This document shows positions 9,045 through 17,558 of a stretch of 50,296 bases of DNA, one piece after another. Numbering within the stretch: position 1 is the stretch's first letter; the number at the start of each line of letters is the position of its first letter. This stretch comes from Paraburkholderia ribeironis (GTDB lineage: Bacteria; Pseudomonadota; Gammaproteobacteria; Burkholderiales; Burkholderiaceae): NCBI RefSeq assembly GCF_900019265.1, contig NZ_CYGX02000026.1:1-50296 (forward strand), given 5' to 3'. A program made the position numbers and the translations under genes. A model generated the notes under the pieces. That model saw only the letters and a list, made by a program, of their open reading frames with translations, had not been told where the DNA came from and did no database searches.

Positions 9045-10441
9045 GCGTCGACCGTCGCGTTGGATTTTTCGTCGCACACCGCTGCGAACACCGCTTCAAC
9101 CTGTGCTTGCCCCGCGATCTGCCACGCGCGATCGAGCAGGAGCGCCGCCTCGCCTTCGGTGGCCGCGCCCGAAAACGCCGCCAGCCGATGCAGCTTGGTC
9201 GCGATCTCGTCGCGCGAAAGCGTGTTGCCCGGGTCGCCCTTCGGTTCGTCGACGCGGCCGTCGAAGACGCGGCCGTCGGTGGTCGTCACCGTCACCTTGC
9301 CGATCCAGCGCGCGGGATAGGCGGCATCGACTTCGGCGTCGAACGCCATCGTGACCTTGTCGCGGAACGCCGCAATCGAAGCCGCGTCGAAGCCCTGCTC
9401 GAATTCCGTCACGCCCGCATAGCCGTGCTGCGCGACGAGCGCCAGCACCGTGCCCATGTTGAACTTCGCCTGATGCACGGTGCGCGGTGTGACGACCGCG
9501 CCGAGCACGTCGATCGCGCCTTGATGAACGTGCGCGACGACCTTCGCGATATCCGTCGGTGCGAGACGGTGTGCCTGCACCACGGCGAGCAGCGCATCCG
9601 CGGCGGGATGCGTATGACGGCACGCCGCGTGATACTTGAACGATGTCTCCACGGTCGCCCAGCGGTTGCCCAGGCGGTCGACGAGGCGCGCCGGATCGGC
9701 GTCGCTCGACATGCCGGCCGCCATCCCTTGCGCGCCTTCGAGAATGTGCGTCGCGCCCTTGAAACCATCGGCGGCGAGTTGCGCGGCCATCAATCCGTTG
9801 GCGGCTGCCATCGCGGTGTGCAGTTGCTTGGAATCGGCGGCGTCGCGCAGGAACTCCCACAGACCGCTTGCCTGCGTACCCGCCGAGCCGAACGCGTCGA
9901 GCATCTGCGACGGCGACAGACCGAGCAGCCGGCCAGCGGTGGCCGCGGCCGCCACCGTGCCGACCGTACCGGTGGTGTGAAACACCTTGTAGTGCGAACG
10001 GCCAAGAAACTCGCCGATGCGGATGCCGACCTCGTAGCCTGCGACCGCCGCCGCGATAAAGTCGCGTCCCGACGCGCGCTGGGCTTGCGCCAGCGCGAGC
10101 GCGACCGGAAACACCACGGTCGCCGGATGAAACACCGAGCCGTTGTGCACGTCGTCCTGTTCGGCAAAGTGCGATGCCGCGCCGTTGATCATCGCCGCGA
10201 AATACGGCGTGGTGCGGCTGCGGTCGATCAGCACTTCGCAGGGCCCGCCGTTCGCCGCGCCGCCAGCCTGGCGCGCGAAGCGCGCGATCGTTTCGACTGG
10301 CCGCGCACCCTTGCCGGCCAAGGCCGAGCCGAGCCAGTCGACGTACAGGTTGACGGTGCGCTCGACCACCGCGGGTGGAATGCTGTCGAAATCGAGTTGC
10401 GCGGCGAAGGTGGCGAGCGTGAGACTGGGATGATCGTTCAT
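9041..10441 (-). CDS. MmgE/PrpD family protein
   Basis: A 466-aa protein of the MmgE/PrpD fold, which includes 2-methylcitrate dehydratase, cis-aconitate decarboxylase and iminodisuccinate epimerase. Family features are the N-terminal helical region (VVERTVNLYVDWLGSALAG), GAASHFAEQDDVHNGSVFHP with the conserved Asp/His pair, and KYHAACRHTHPAADALL. These enzymes act on tricarboxylates or related acids without metal or CoA. Its place beside a CitE-like lyase and a CaiB transferase suggests it makes or isomerises a branched di- or tricarboxylate (for example an itaconate-like acid). Exact chemistry is not readable from sequence. Confidence 0.85.
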   Translation of the reverse strand: MNDHPSLTLATFAAQLDFDSIPPAVVERTVNLYVDWLGSALAGKGARPVETIARFARQAGGAANGGPCEVLIDRSRTTPYFAAMINGAASHFAEQDDVHNGSVFHPATVVFPVALALAQAQRASGRDFIAAAVAGYEVGIRIGEFLGRSHYKVFHTTGTVGTVAAAATAGRLLGLSPSQMLDAFGSAGTQASGLWEFLRDAADSKQLHTAMAAANGLMAAQLAADGFKGATHILEGAQGMAAGMSSDADPARLVDRLGNRWATVETSFKYHAACRHTHPAADALLAVVQAHRLAPTDIAKVVAHVHQGAIDVLGAVVTPRTVHQAKFNMGTVLALVAQHGYAGVTEFEQGFDAASIAAFRDKVTMAFDAEVDAAYPARWIGKVTVTTTDGRVFDGRVDEPKGDPGNTLSRDEIATKLHRLAAFSGAATEGEAALLLDRAWQIAGQAQVEAVFAAVCDEKSNATVDA

Positions 10442-10512
10442 GTGAGTGTCGCGTCGGGTTTGTTCAGATTGCCGGCATGGCGTCGTTCACACGCCGGCAC
10501 GAAAAAGGCGGT

Positions 10513-11697
10513 TCAGATCGTGCCGGACGCACGCAACGCGTCGATGCGCGTGCTGTCATAGCCGAGTTCGCGCAGGATTGCTTCGGTGTGCTGACCGAGC
10601 GCGGGCACCGGGTCCATGCGCGGCTCGAAGTCGGTGGGCAAGCCCGGCGGCAGCAATGCGGGCACCGCGCCCGCCGCCGTGCCGACTTCCTGCCAACGCT
10701 CGCGCGCCTTGAGTTGCGGATGCGCCCACACGTCGGCGAGCGTGTTCATCTGCGCGTTCGCAATGCCCGCCTGGTCGAGCCGCTCGATCACTTGCGCGGC
10801 GCTCAGCTTCGCAAACGCCGCGACGATCACCGCGCGCAGTGCCTCACGCGCGGACGTGCGTTTCGAGTTCGAGGCGAAGCGCTCGTCGATCGCGAGTTCC
10901 GGTTGTTCGAGCACGCGCTCGCAAAACAGCTTCCATTCGCGCTCGTTTTGCAGACCGAGCATCACCGTTTTGCCGTCGCCGGCGGGGAACGGTCCGTACG
11001 GATAGATCGTCGCGTGCGCCGCGCCCGCCGACGCGGGCGGCGCTTGACCGTCGATCGCGTAGTAGAGCGGATAGCCCATCCACTCGACCATGCTCTCCAG
11101 CATCGATACATCGATGCGGCAGCCGCGCCCGGTGCGGCCACGCAATAGCAGTGCGCTCAAAATGTTCGAATACGCGTACATGCCGGCGGCGATGTCCGCG
11201 ATCGAGCAGCCCGCCTTGGCGGGCGCGCCCGGCGAACCGGTGATCGACAGAAAGCCGGATTCGCTCTGGATCAGCAGGTCGTACGCCTTCTTGTCGCGAT
11301 AGGGACCGTCGGCCCCATAGCCCGAAATATCGCAGACGATCAGCTTCGGATACTTCGCGCTCAACGCGTCGTAGCCGAGACCGAGCCGTTCCGCTGCACC
11401 AGGCGCGAGGTTCTGCACCAGCACGTCGGCGTCGGCGACCAGCGCGTCGAGAATTTCCGTTGCAGCGGGCTGCTTCAGGTCGAGCGCGAGGCTTTCCTTC
11501 GAGCGATTGGTCCAGACGAAATGCGACGACAGTCCATGCACGCGTTCGTCATAGCCACGCGCGAAATCGCCGACGCCAGGGCGTTCGATCTTGATCACCC
11601 GCGCGCCGAGATCCGCCAGTTGACGCGTGCAGAACGGCGCGGCGATCGCGTGTTCGAGCGTGACGACCTTGATCCCGTCGAGTGGTCTCATGTGCAT
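10513..11697 (-). CDS. Class III (CaiB/BaiF) CoA-transferase
   Basis: A 394-aa family III CoA-transferase. The N-terminus LDGIKVVTLEHAIAAPFCTR and the catalytic aspartate D168 in CSIADIAAGMYAY are diagnostic. Family members move CoA between carboxylic acids, for example succinyl-CoA to itaconate or mesaconate, or CoA between the two carboxyls of mesaconate. It lies 13 bases after the acyl-CoA dehydrogenase gene. Together with the hydratase at 12904-13746 and the lyase at 8235-9044 it resembles a mesaconyl/itaconyl-CoA to citramalyl-CoA module. The family call is firm, the substrate inferred. A second in-frame ATG two codons later is an alternative start. Confidence 0.88.
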   Translation of the reverse strand: MHMRPLDGIKVVTLEHAIAAPFCTRQLADLGARVIKIERPGVGDFARGYDERVHGLSSHFVWTNRSKESLALDLKQPAATEILDALVADADVLVQNLAPGAAERLGLGYDALSAKYPKLIVCDISGYGADGPYRDKKAYDLLIQSESGFLSITGSPGAPAKAGCSIADIAAGMYAYSNILSALLLRGRTGRGCRIDVSMLESMVEWMGYPLYYAIDGQAPPASAGAAHATIYPYGPFPAGDGKTVMLGLQNEREWKLFCERVLEQPELAIDERFASNSKRTSAREALRAVIVAAFAKLSAAQVIERLDQAGIANAQMNTLADVWAHPQLKARERWQEVGTAAGAVPALLPPGLPTDFEPRMDPVPALGQHTEAILRELGYDSTRIDALRASGTI

Positions 11698-11710
11698 GTC
11701 TGCCCGAAAA

Positions 11711-12874
11711 TCAGAACGAACGCGGCAACCCGAGGATGTGCTCGGCCACGTACGACAGAATCAGATTGGTCGAAATCGGCGCCACCTGGTAAAGACGCGT
11801 TTCGCGGAACTTGCGTTCGACATCGTATTCGCACGCGAAGCCGAAGCCGCCGTGAAATTGCAGACATGCGTTGGCAGCTTCCCACGATGCGTCGGCCGCG
11901 AGCAGCTTCGCCATGTTCGCCTGCGCGCCGCACGGCTGATGCGCATCGAACCGGCGCGCCGCCTCGAAGCGCATCAGGCTCGCCGCCTCGACGTTGATGA
12001 ACGAGCGCGCGATCGGAAACTGCACACCCTGGTTCTGGCCGATCGGACGGCCGAACACAACGCGCTCTTTCGCGTACTCGGTGACCTTGTCGACGAACCA
12101 GTATCCGTCGCCGATACATTCCGCGGCAATCAGCGTGCGCTCCGCGTTCAAACCGTCGAGTATGTATTTGAAGCCCTGCCCTTCCTCGCCGATCAGGTTC
12201 TCGGCGGGGATCTCGAGGTTGTCGAAGAACAGTTCGTTGGTTTCGTGATTGACCATGTTCAGAATCGGCTGCACGGTCAGGCCGTGGCCGATCGCTTCGC
12301 GCAAGTCGACGATAAAGATCGACATGCCCTCCGATTTCTTCTTCACATCCGCGAGCGGCGTGGTGCGCGCGAGCAGAATCATCAGGTCCGAGTGTTGCAC
12401 GCGCGAGATCCACACCTTCTGGCCGTTGATCACGTAGCGGTCGCCGCGCCGCTCGGCGGTGGTCTTGATCTTGGTGGTGTCCGTGCCGGTGGTCGGCTCC
12501 GTCACGCCCATCGATTGCAGACGCAGATCGCCGCTCGCGATCTTCGGCAGATACTTGCGCTTCTGCTCCTGCGAGCCATGACGCAACAGCGTGCCCATGT
12601 TGTACATCTGCCCGTGACACGCGCCCGAGTTGCCGCCGGCGCGGTTGATCTCTTCCATGATGACCGACGCTTCCGTGAGCCCCAGCCCCGAGCCGCCGAA
12701 ATCCTGCGGAATCAGCGCGGCCAGCCAGCCGGCCTTGGTGAGCGCCTCGACAAACTCTTCCGGATAGCCGCGTGCTTCGTCGATCTTGCGGAAGTACTCA
12801 CCGGAAAACTGCTGGCACAGATCGCGCACTGCTTCGCGAATGTCCTGGAAGGAATCATGCTGCGTGGTTTGCAT
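11711..12874 (-). CDS. Acyl-CoA dehydrogenase, variant active site
   Basis: A 387-aa FAD acyl-CoA dehydrogenase. The fold is clear: SMGVTEPTTGTDTTKIKT (FAD/substrate loop), NGQKVWISRV, VFGRPIGQNQGVQFPIA and LQFHGGFGFACEYDVERKFR. The usual C-terminal catalytic motif YEGT is replaced by LYQVAPISTN, so the Glu at that place is missing. Either the base is elsewhere (as in isovaleryl-CoA-type enzymes) or the reaction differs. The start is the ATG at 12874; the upstream extension of the frame overlaps the hydratase gene and is not coding. It could desaturate a branched succinyl-type CoA ester such as methylsuccinyl-CoA, judging only by its neighbours. Confidence 0.87.
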   Translation of the reverse strand: MQTTQHDSFQDIREAVRDLCQQFSGEYFRKIDEARGYPEEFVEALTKAGWLAALIPQDFGGSGLGLTEASVIMEEINRAGGNSGACHGQMYNMGTLLRHGSQEQKRKYLPKIASGDLRLQSMGVTEPTTGTDTTKIKTTAERRGDRYVINGQKVWISRVQHSDLMILLARTTPLADVKKKSEGMSIFIVDLREAIGHGLTVQPILNMVNHETNELFFDNLEIPAENLIGEEGQGFKYILDGLNAERTLIAAECIGDGYWFVDKVTEYAKERVVFGRPIGQNQGVQFPIARSFINVEAASLMRFEAARRFDAHQPCGAQANMAKLLAADASWEAANACLQFHGGFGFACEYDVERKFRETRLYQVAPISTNLILSYVAEHILGLPRSF

Positions 12875-12903
12875 AATCGAATCTCTTGGAGTTCTAACGA
12901 CGT

Positions 12904-13746
12904 TCAGGCAAGCGCGGCCGTGGCGCGCATGGTCAGATAACCTTCGTGGTCTTTGGCCCACAGGTCGATGGTCTTGCCTTCGGTGGACGGCTGGCCGCAC
13001 ACGGTGAATGGCTGGCCGGCGAACGTGGGGCGCAGCGCTCGGAACGCGAAGCTTTGCAGCGTGGCCTCCGGTTGTTCGCGGCGCACCAGATCGACCAACA
13101 AGGTGGCGATCAGCGGACCGTGAACGATCAGGCCGGGATAGCCCTCGACCTGCGTGACGTACGGGTAGTCGTAGTGAATGCGATGGCCGTTGAAGGTCAG
13201 CGCCGAATAGCGGAACAGCATCACCGCGTCGGCGTCGATGGTGCGGCGCCACGTTTCGCCCTCGGGCGCGGGCGCTGGCTGCTGCGGTCGCGCGCCTTCC
13301 TGCGGCGCGTCGCGATAGACGATGTCGTGCTCTTCCTCGAGCTTCAGTTCGCCGCCCGCTTCGATCGTGTGCTGCACCGTGACGAACACGAGGCGGCCCG
13401 AACGGCCGGTCTTGTCTTCGATATTGGCGATGGTCGACGTGCGCGTAGCGTGCTCGCCCACTTTGAGCGGCGCATGAAAGGTCAAGCGGCCGCCGGCCCA
13501 CATGCGGCGCGGCAGCGGCACCGGCGGCAGAAAACCACCGCGCTTCGGATGACCGTCCGCACCGATCTCGGACATCGGCGCCACCGGCAGAAAATACAGC
13601 CAGTGCCATAACGGCGGCACCGTGGTGCCGCTTTCTTCGCGATCGAGCGTGGCGGCCATTGCCGTCAGCGGATAGGCGGTGATGTCGTCGTGAGCCACCG
13701 CCTCCCTGTTGAGCCAGTCGTCGAGTTTCTCTGAGGCGGTGGACAT
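12904..13746 (-). CDS. FAS1-like/HTD2-type hydratase (mesaconyl-C4-CoA hydratase-like)
   Basis: A 280-aa double hot-dog hydratase. The N-terminal half has WLYFLPVAPMSEIGADGHPK and GGFLPPVPLPRRMWAGG, typical of the mesaconyl-C4-CoA / itaconyl-CoA hydratase group. The C-terminal half has the hydratase motif FRYSALTFNGHRIHYDYPY followed by GYPGLIVHGPL. Such enzymes hydrate mesaconyl-C4-CoA or itaconyl-CoA to citramalyl-CoA. The ATG at 13746 has GGAGA eight bases upstream. Position next to CaiB-transferase and CitE-like lyase genes strengthens the assignment, though a beta-hydroxyacyl dehydratase acting on other CoA esters remains possible. Confidence 0.82.
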   Translation of the reverse strand: MSTASEKLDDWLNREAVAHDDITAYPLTAMAATLDREESGTTVPPLWHWLYFLPVAPMSEIGADGHPKRGGFLPPVPLPRRMWAGGRLTFHAPLKVGEHATRTSTIANIEDKTGRSGRLVFVTVQHTIEAGGELKLEEEHDIVYRDAPQEGARPQQPAPAPEGETWRRTIDADAVMLFRYSALTFNGHRIHYDYPYVTQVEGYPGLIVHGPLIATLLVDLVRREQPEATLQSFAFRALRPTFAGQPFTVCGQPSTEGKTIDLWAKDHEGYLTMRATAALA

Positions 13747-13889
13747 GGGCGAAGTCTCCGGAGATGCGTGTTGAACCTGTCAGTGCCCTACTATGAACGA
13801 CGCGCGACGTTGCGCGAAGTTTCTATTTTCGAAGCGGGCCTTCGATTTTGCTTAAGGCGCGCGGCTTGCCCGTGCGGCGGGCGTGGCGG

Positions 13890-14687
13890 CTAGGCTTCGC
13901 CGCGCAGGTGGGCCGACGCTTCGTCTTCGATGCGTTGCCAGATTTCGATCGCCATCGGCTTTTCGCCTTCCTCCATGAGGTGGCCGACGAGTCCGATGGC
14001 CCGCGCCATCACGCCGAAGCCGCGCACGATGCGCCACGGAAAGCCGAACTCGCAGCAGATCGCGCCGATCGCGCCGGTCGCATTGATCGGCAGCGACTTG
14101 CCCGACACGCGCTCGGCCTCGGCGCCGATCAGTTGCATCAGCCGCACGTAAGCACCGGACATGCCATTCTCGGCAGCGAGCTGGAACAGACGCGGTGTGC
14201 GCGGATCAACCGGCTTGTGCAGCGGATGACCAAGCCCCGGCACGCTGGCGCCGCGAGCGCGATAGGCGGCAACGGTGTCGCGTGCGATTTGTTCGAGATC
14301 GGCGTGCGCCGCGCCACCCTGTGCATCGGGCAGCGCTTCGGACAACATCCGGCACGCGCCCTCCATGCTGCCGACGAACACCGAGCCGAGTCCGCACAGC
14401 CCCGCCGCCACCGCCGCCTGCAACGATTCCGGCGCGCCCGCGTAGGTCATGCGCGCGGCGATCGCGCTCGGCGTCATGCCATGCTCGACCAGCGTGATCA
14501 GAATCGCGTTGAACATCGCGGACTGTTCGCGCGTCGCGGCCTTGCCCGTCAGTTGCAGAAACGCGAAGTCGCCGAGGTTCATGTGGCCCAGCACTTCGTT
14601 GGGCAGGTCTTTGCCGCGCACGACGATGCGATCGGGCGTGCTATAGGCGATGTCCGTGCGGATCAGGGGTTTGGGTGTTCTGGCCAT
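13890..14687 (-). CDS. Citryl-CoA lyase-like protein (citrate synthase superfamily)
   Basis: A 265-aa protein, about half the length of citrate synthase and close to the size of stand-alone citryl-CoA lyases. Conserved parts are GLGSVFVGSMEGACRMLSEA, VPGLGHPLHKPVDPRTPRLF (His plus CoA-binding region) and FPWRIVRGFGVMARAIGLVG (Arg and catalytic-acid region). It should make or break a C-C bond between a 2- or 3-oxo acid and an acyl-CoA. The start is the ATG at 14687; a longer frame upstream overlaps the next gene in a shadow frame. Gap to the hydratase gene is 143 bases, the largest within the operon. Confidence 0.75.
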   Translation of the reverse strand: MARTPKPLIRTDIAYSTPDRIVVRGKDLPNEVLGHMNLGDFAFLQLTGKAATREQSAMFNAILITLVEHGMTPSAIAARMTYAGAPESLQAAVAAGLCGLGSVFVGSMEGACRMLSEALPDAQGGAAHADLEQIARDTVAAYRARGASVPGLGHPLHKPVDPRTPRLFQLAAENGMSGAYVRLMQLIGAEAERVSGKSLPINATGAIGAICCEFGFPWRIVRGFGVMARAIGLVGHLMEEGEKPMAIEIWQRIEDEASAHLRGEA

Positions 14688-14763
14688 GATGAGCGTGAAT
14701 CCTGTGATCAGTGATCGATTCGATGAGAAGCGTTGCGCGACACAGCGCGCGCCGGTCGAAACC

Positions 14764-15633
14764 TCAGTGCAATTCCGCGTGTCCGTTGTTGAGTACCACC
14801 ACATCGCGCTCCAGCGCACGCGAGCGAAAATTGACCACGCCGTCGTCGAGCCAGAGTTCCGTGCGGATCGTTTCGCCCGGATAAACCGGCGCGGTGAAAC
14901 GCGCGTACAGCGATGCCAGTTTCTCGGGCCGGCCCGCGCAGGCCGTCTTGAGCACCGCATGGCCCGCCACGCCCCATGTGGCCAGTCCGTGCAGGATCGG
15001 CCGCTCGAAACCAGCCGCGCGTGCCACGGCCGGGTCCGCATGCAGAGGATTGTCGTCCCCGGATAGCCGATAGATCAATGCCGTTTCCGGACGCGTTGGC
15101 AGATCGCAGAGCGCATCCGGCGCGCGCTCGGGCATCGGCGGCGGGCCCGGCAACGGTTCGTCCGAGGGCTGCCCGTTGGCGCTGAAGCCGCCGTCGCCGC
15201 GGCAAAAATTCAGTTGCTCGACGGTGGCGAGCAGCTCGCCACTGGCCTTGTCGGTGACGGTGCGCTCGATCAGCACCAGCGCGCCCTTTCCCGGCCCTTT
15301 GTCGACGATGCGCGCGACCCGCGAGCGGCCGACGATGGTCGCCGCAACTGGCAACGGCCGATGAATCCGCAGCCGCTGCTCGCCATGCAGCAGCTTCACC
15401 CAGTCGATCCCGGTGCCGGGATGACGGGCCCAGAAGCCCGGATAGCCGAGCACGACGGCGAAGGTCGGCGGCACTCGCAGCGCCTTCTCGTAGACGAACG
15501 GCAAGTCGTCGGGATCGAGCGGATCGTTGCCGTAGCCGAGACCGAGGCTGTAGAGAATCGCATCGCGTTGGGTGTAGGTTTGCTCGATGTCCTCGAACGG
15601 CCAGTTGCGCAGCGTGTGATAGTCGATCGTCAT
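14764..15633 (-). CDS. MaoC-type (R)-specific enoyl-CoA hydratase 2
   Basis: A 289-aa double hot-dog protein. The second half holds the hydratase-2 motif YRLSGDDNPLHADPAVARAA followed by GFERPILHGLATWG, with the catalytic Asp and His. The first half resembles the N-terminal substrate-tunnel domain of eukaryotic multifunctional enzyme 2 hydratases (YSLGLGYGNDPLDPDDLPFV). It would hydrate trans-2-enoyl-CoA to (R)-3-hydroxyacyl-CoA. With the SDR dehydrogenase (21343-22263) and thiolase (18829-20025) of the same operon it completes a beta-oxidation set of the (R)-hydroxyacyl type. Confidence 0.87.
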   Translation of the reverse strand: MTIDYHTLRNWPFEDIEQTYTQRDAILYSLGLGYGNDPLDPDDLPFVYEKALRVPPTFAVVLGYPGFWARHPGTGIDWVKLLHGEQRLRIHRPLPVAATIVGRSRVARIVDKGPGKGALVLIERTVTDKASGELLATVEQLNFCRGDGGFSANGQPSDEPLPGPPPMPERAPDALCDLPTRPETALIYRLSGDDNPLHADPAVARAAGFERPILHGLATWGVAGHAVLKTACAGRPEKLASLYARFTAPVYPGETIRTELWLDDGVVNFRSRALERDVVVLNNGHAELH

Positions 15634-15640
15634 GATGGGC

Positions 15641-16431
15641 TCAGGCAGCGGGCCACTGGAACAGCGGCGTGGTTTTGTCCTTGAAGCGCTGTACGGCTTC
15701 GCGATGAAAGTCAGTCGAGAACGCGATACCCTGGGCAGCCGATTCGAGTTCGAGCATGCCGCGCAGATCCGCGCCCAACGACTGGTTCAACGCACGCTTG
15801 GCGAGCCCGAACGCCACCGGCGACGCGCTCGCGAGACTGCCGGCGATCTGCATCGCACGCGCGTGCAAGCTGTCCTGCGCGACGATTTCGAACACCGCGC
15901 CGATGCGTTGCGCTTCCTCCACCTGAATCTCGCGCGCCGTGAACACGAGGTCTTTCGCGCGGGCCATGCCGATCACGCGCGGCAGCGTGTAGAACGCACC
16001 GCAATCCGGTACCAGGCCTACTTTCATGAACGGCATGCAGAAACGCGTGCGCGGGTGGCGAGCACGAAGTCGGCGGCGAGCGCGAGGCTGAAGCCCGCGC
16101 CGTAGGCAACGCCATCCACCGCGGCGATCACCGGCCGGTCCAGATCGAGCAGCATGCCGACCCAACCGTGCAGATCGTCGAGGCGGTTGCGCCCCTCCTC
16201 CGCGCTTTGCACGTTCATGCTGCGCAAGTCGCCGCCCGCGCAGAAGTCATGGCCCGCACCGCACAGCACGACCGCGCGGATCGACCGGTCCTGGCGGATC
16301 GCGTAGACCGCCTCGCGCAGCGCGATACGCATCGACATGTCCAGCGCGTTCTTCTGCTGCGGGCGGTTCAACGTCAGTGTCGCGATGCCGGTATCGGCAT
16401 CGACGTCGTACAGCAACGTGTTATCGCTCAT
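15641..16431 (-). pseudogene. Enoyl-CoA hydratase/isomerase (crotonase), broken by -1 frameshift
   Basis: Starts with ATG at 16431 (GGAGGTGATGGT upstream, ATGA overlap with the previous gene). It reads a normal crotonase N-terminus (LTLNRPQQKNALDMSM, then GAGHDFCAGGDLRSM) up to FVLAT. The frame then shifts: the same frame soon hits TGA, while the next frame continues with RTRFCMPFMKVGLVPDCGAF to a natural stop at 15641. One missing C in a C-run (plus-strand GGG at 16053-16055, expected GGGG) explains it exactly. Restored length would be about 263 aa, normal for the family. Either a genuine mutation or a base-calling error. Confidence 0.85.
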
Positions 16432-17558
16432 ACCATCACCTCCGCCTGATCGAGACTGGCCAGCGCGAGATCGAGCGCCTTCAGCAGGTGCGATGCTTCC
16501 ACGCCGGCGAACTCGACATCGCCGCGCGCTAGAAACGCGCTGATATGGCGCTCGCACGCTTCGTGCGTCGCGGGCAAACCGGTGAAGCCTTGCTCCAGCC
16601 AATCGACCGAGCGAAGCGGCCGCGGATGCCAGTCACCGTTGACGATCGCCCGCATCACCAGCCCGTCGCGCACCAGCAGACTCAACCAGATCAGGCCCGC
16701 CGGCGCTTTTTCGCGGCCTCGGCCGATGCGGTCGCCAGCGCGCATCAGCGGACCGTAACGCACGTCTTCGCTCTTTTCGTAGAACCAGGCATCGCTCGTC
16801 AATTCGCACGCGAACTCCTGCGCGAACTCCCTTTCCTGAGGCATCAGCGCGCCACCCTGCAGCGGCGCGCCGCCGAACGCGCGCCACATGCACGCATCGA
16901 CCCATGCGATCAGCTCCTCATGCGTGATCGCGCGGCCGAGCTCCTTTTCCAGAAACGTATAACGCGAGCCGAGATCCTTGTGCTTCTTGTCGCGCGTCTT
17001 CTCGGGCGCGAGTGGCATGGCGCGCGCAGCGATGTCCGTGTTGATCGCCTTGATGTTCAGCAGAATGCGGAATGTCAGCACGCCACCCTCAATCTTCAAC
17101 GACGTCGCGACCAGTTTGCGGCCGTCGATTTCGACGTCGTTCAGCGGACGATACGACGCCGACAGATCGAACACGTCGCGCAGGCTGTCCGCGACATGGC
17201 CGAGTATGGTCGGAAAGGCAGCCGCCGCGGTGGGCGGCACGCCGGGCACGCTGGTGGGCAAATAGAGCGCGAGAAACGCCGAACCCTTGCCCGCGTAGAT
17301 CGCGCCACCGCCGTTCACGCGGCGCCGCGTCAGCACGCCGTTGCTGCGGCAGAACGCAAGATCCAGCACCTGTTGCGGGTCTTCGTTGACGCCGATGGTG
17401 ACGCTGTCCTCGCTGAAGATATTCAGGTACACGGTGGGCGGCGCGGTCCCTTCGGCCACCGCGCGCTCCACGGCCGGCGAAACCGAAATCGAAAAGTCCG
17501 CATAGCTGTCGTGGCCGACGATAAAACGCCAGGGCGTGCGGTTCGCTTCACTGCTCAT
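16428..17558 (-). CDS. Lipoate-protein ligase A-like protein
   Basis: A 376-aa protein of the biotin/lipoate ligase (LplA/LipB) superfamily. RRRVNGGGAIYAGKGSAF corresponds to the RRxSGGGAV substrate loop, and NDVEIDGRKLVATSLK carries the conserved Lys used for lipoyl-adenylate or lipoyl binding. The first 60 residues keep the SVTIGVNEDP strand, while the C-terminal part diverges from E. coli LplA. It is coupled on both sides by ATGA overlaps with a degenerate PaaK-like gene and the crotonase gene. No lipoyl-domain protein is encoded nearby, so its target is unknown. It may attach another acyl group. Confidence 0.75.
   Translation of the reverse strand: MSSEANRTPWRFIVGHDSYADFSISVSPAVERAVAEGTAPPTVYLNIFSEDSVTIGVNEDPQQVLDLAFCRSNGVLTRRRVNGGGAIYAGKGSAFLALYLPTSVPGVPPTAAAAFPTILGHVADSLRDVFDLSASYRPLNDVEIDGRKLVATSLKIEGGVLTFRILLNIKAINTDIAARAMPLAPEKTRDKKHKDLGSRYTFLEKELGRAITHEELIAWVDACMWRAFGGAPLQGGALMPQEREFAQEFACELTSDAWFYEKSEDVRYGPLMRAGDRIGRGREKAPAGLIWLSLLVRDGLVMRAIVNGDWHPRPLRSVDWLEQGFTGLPATHEACERHISAFLARGDVEFAGVEASHLLKALDLALASLDQAEVMV

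Noticed and set aside
8864..10561. Plus-strand frame of 565 codons opposite the PrpD-like gene
   Set aside because: Shadow frame with shadow-type composition; the minus strand carries the MmgE/PrpD motifs.
11711..13609. Single 632-residue hydratase-dehydrogenase fusion
   Set aside because: The N-terminal part of that frame is a shadow of the hydratase gene, which has its own frame, start and ribosome site. The dehydrogenase begins at 12874.
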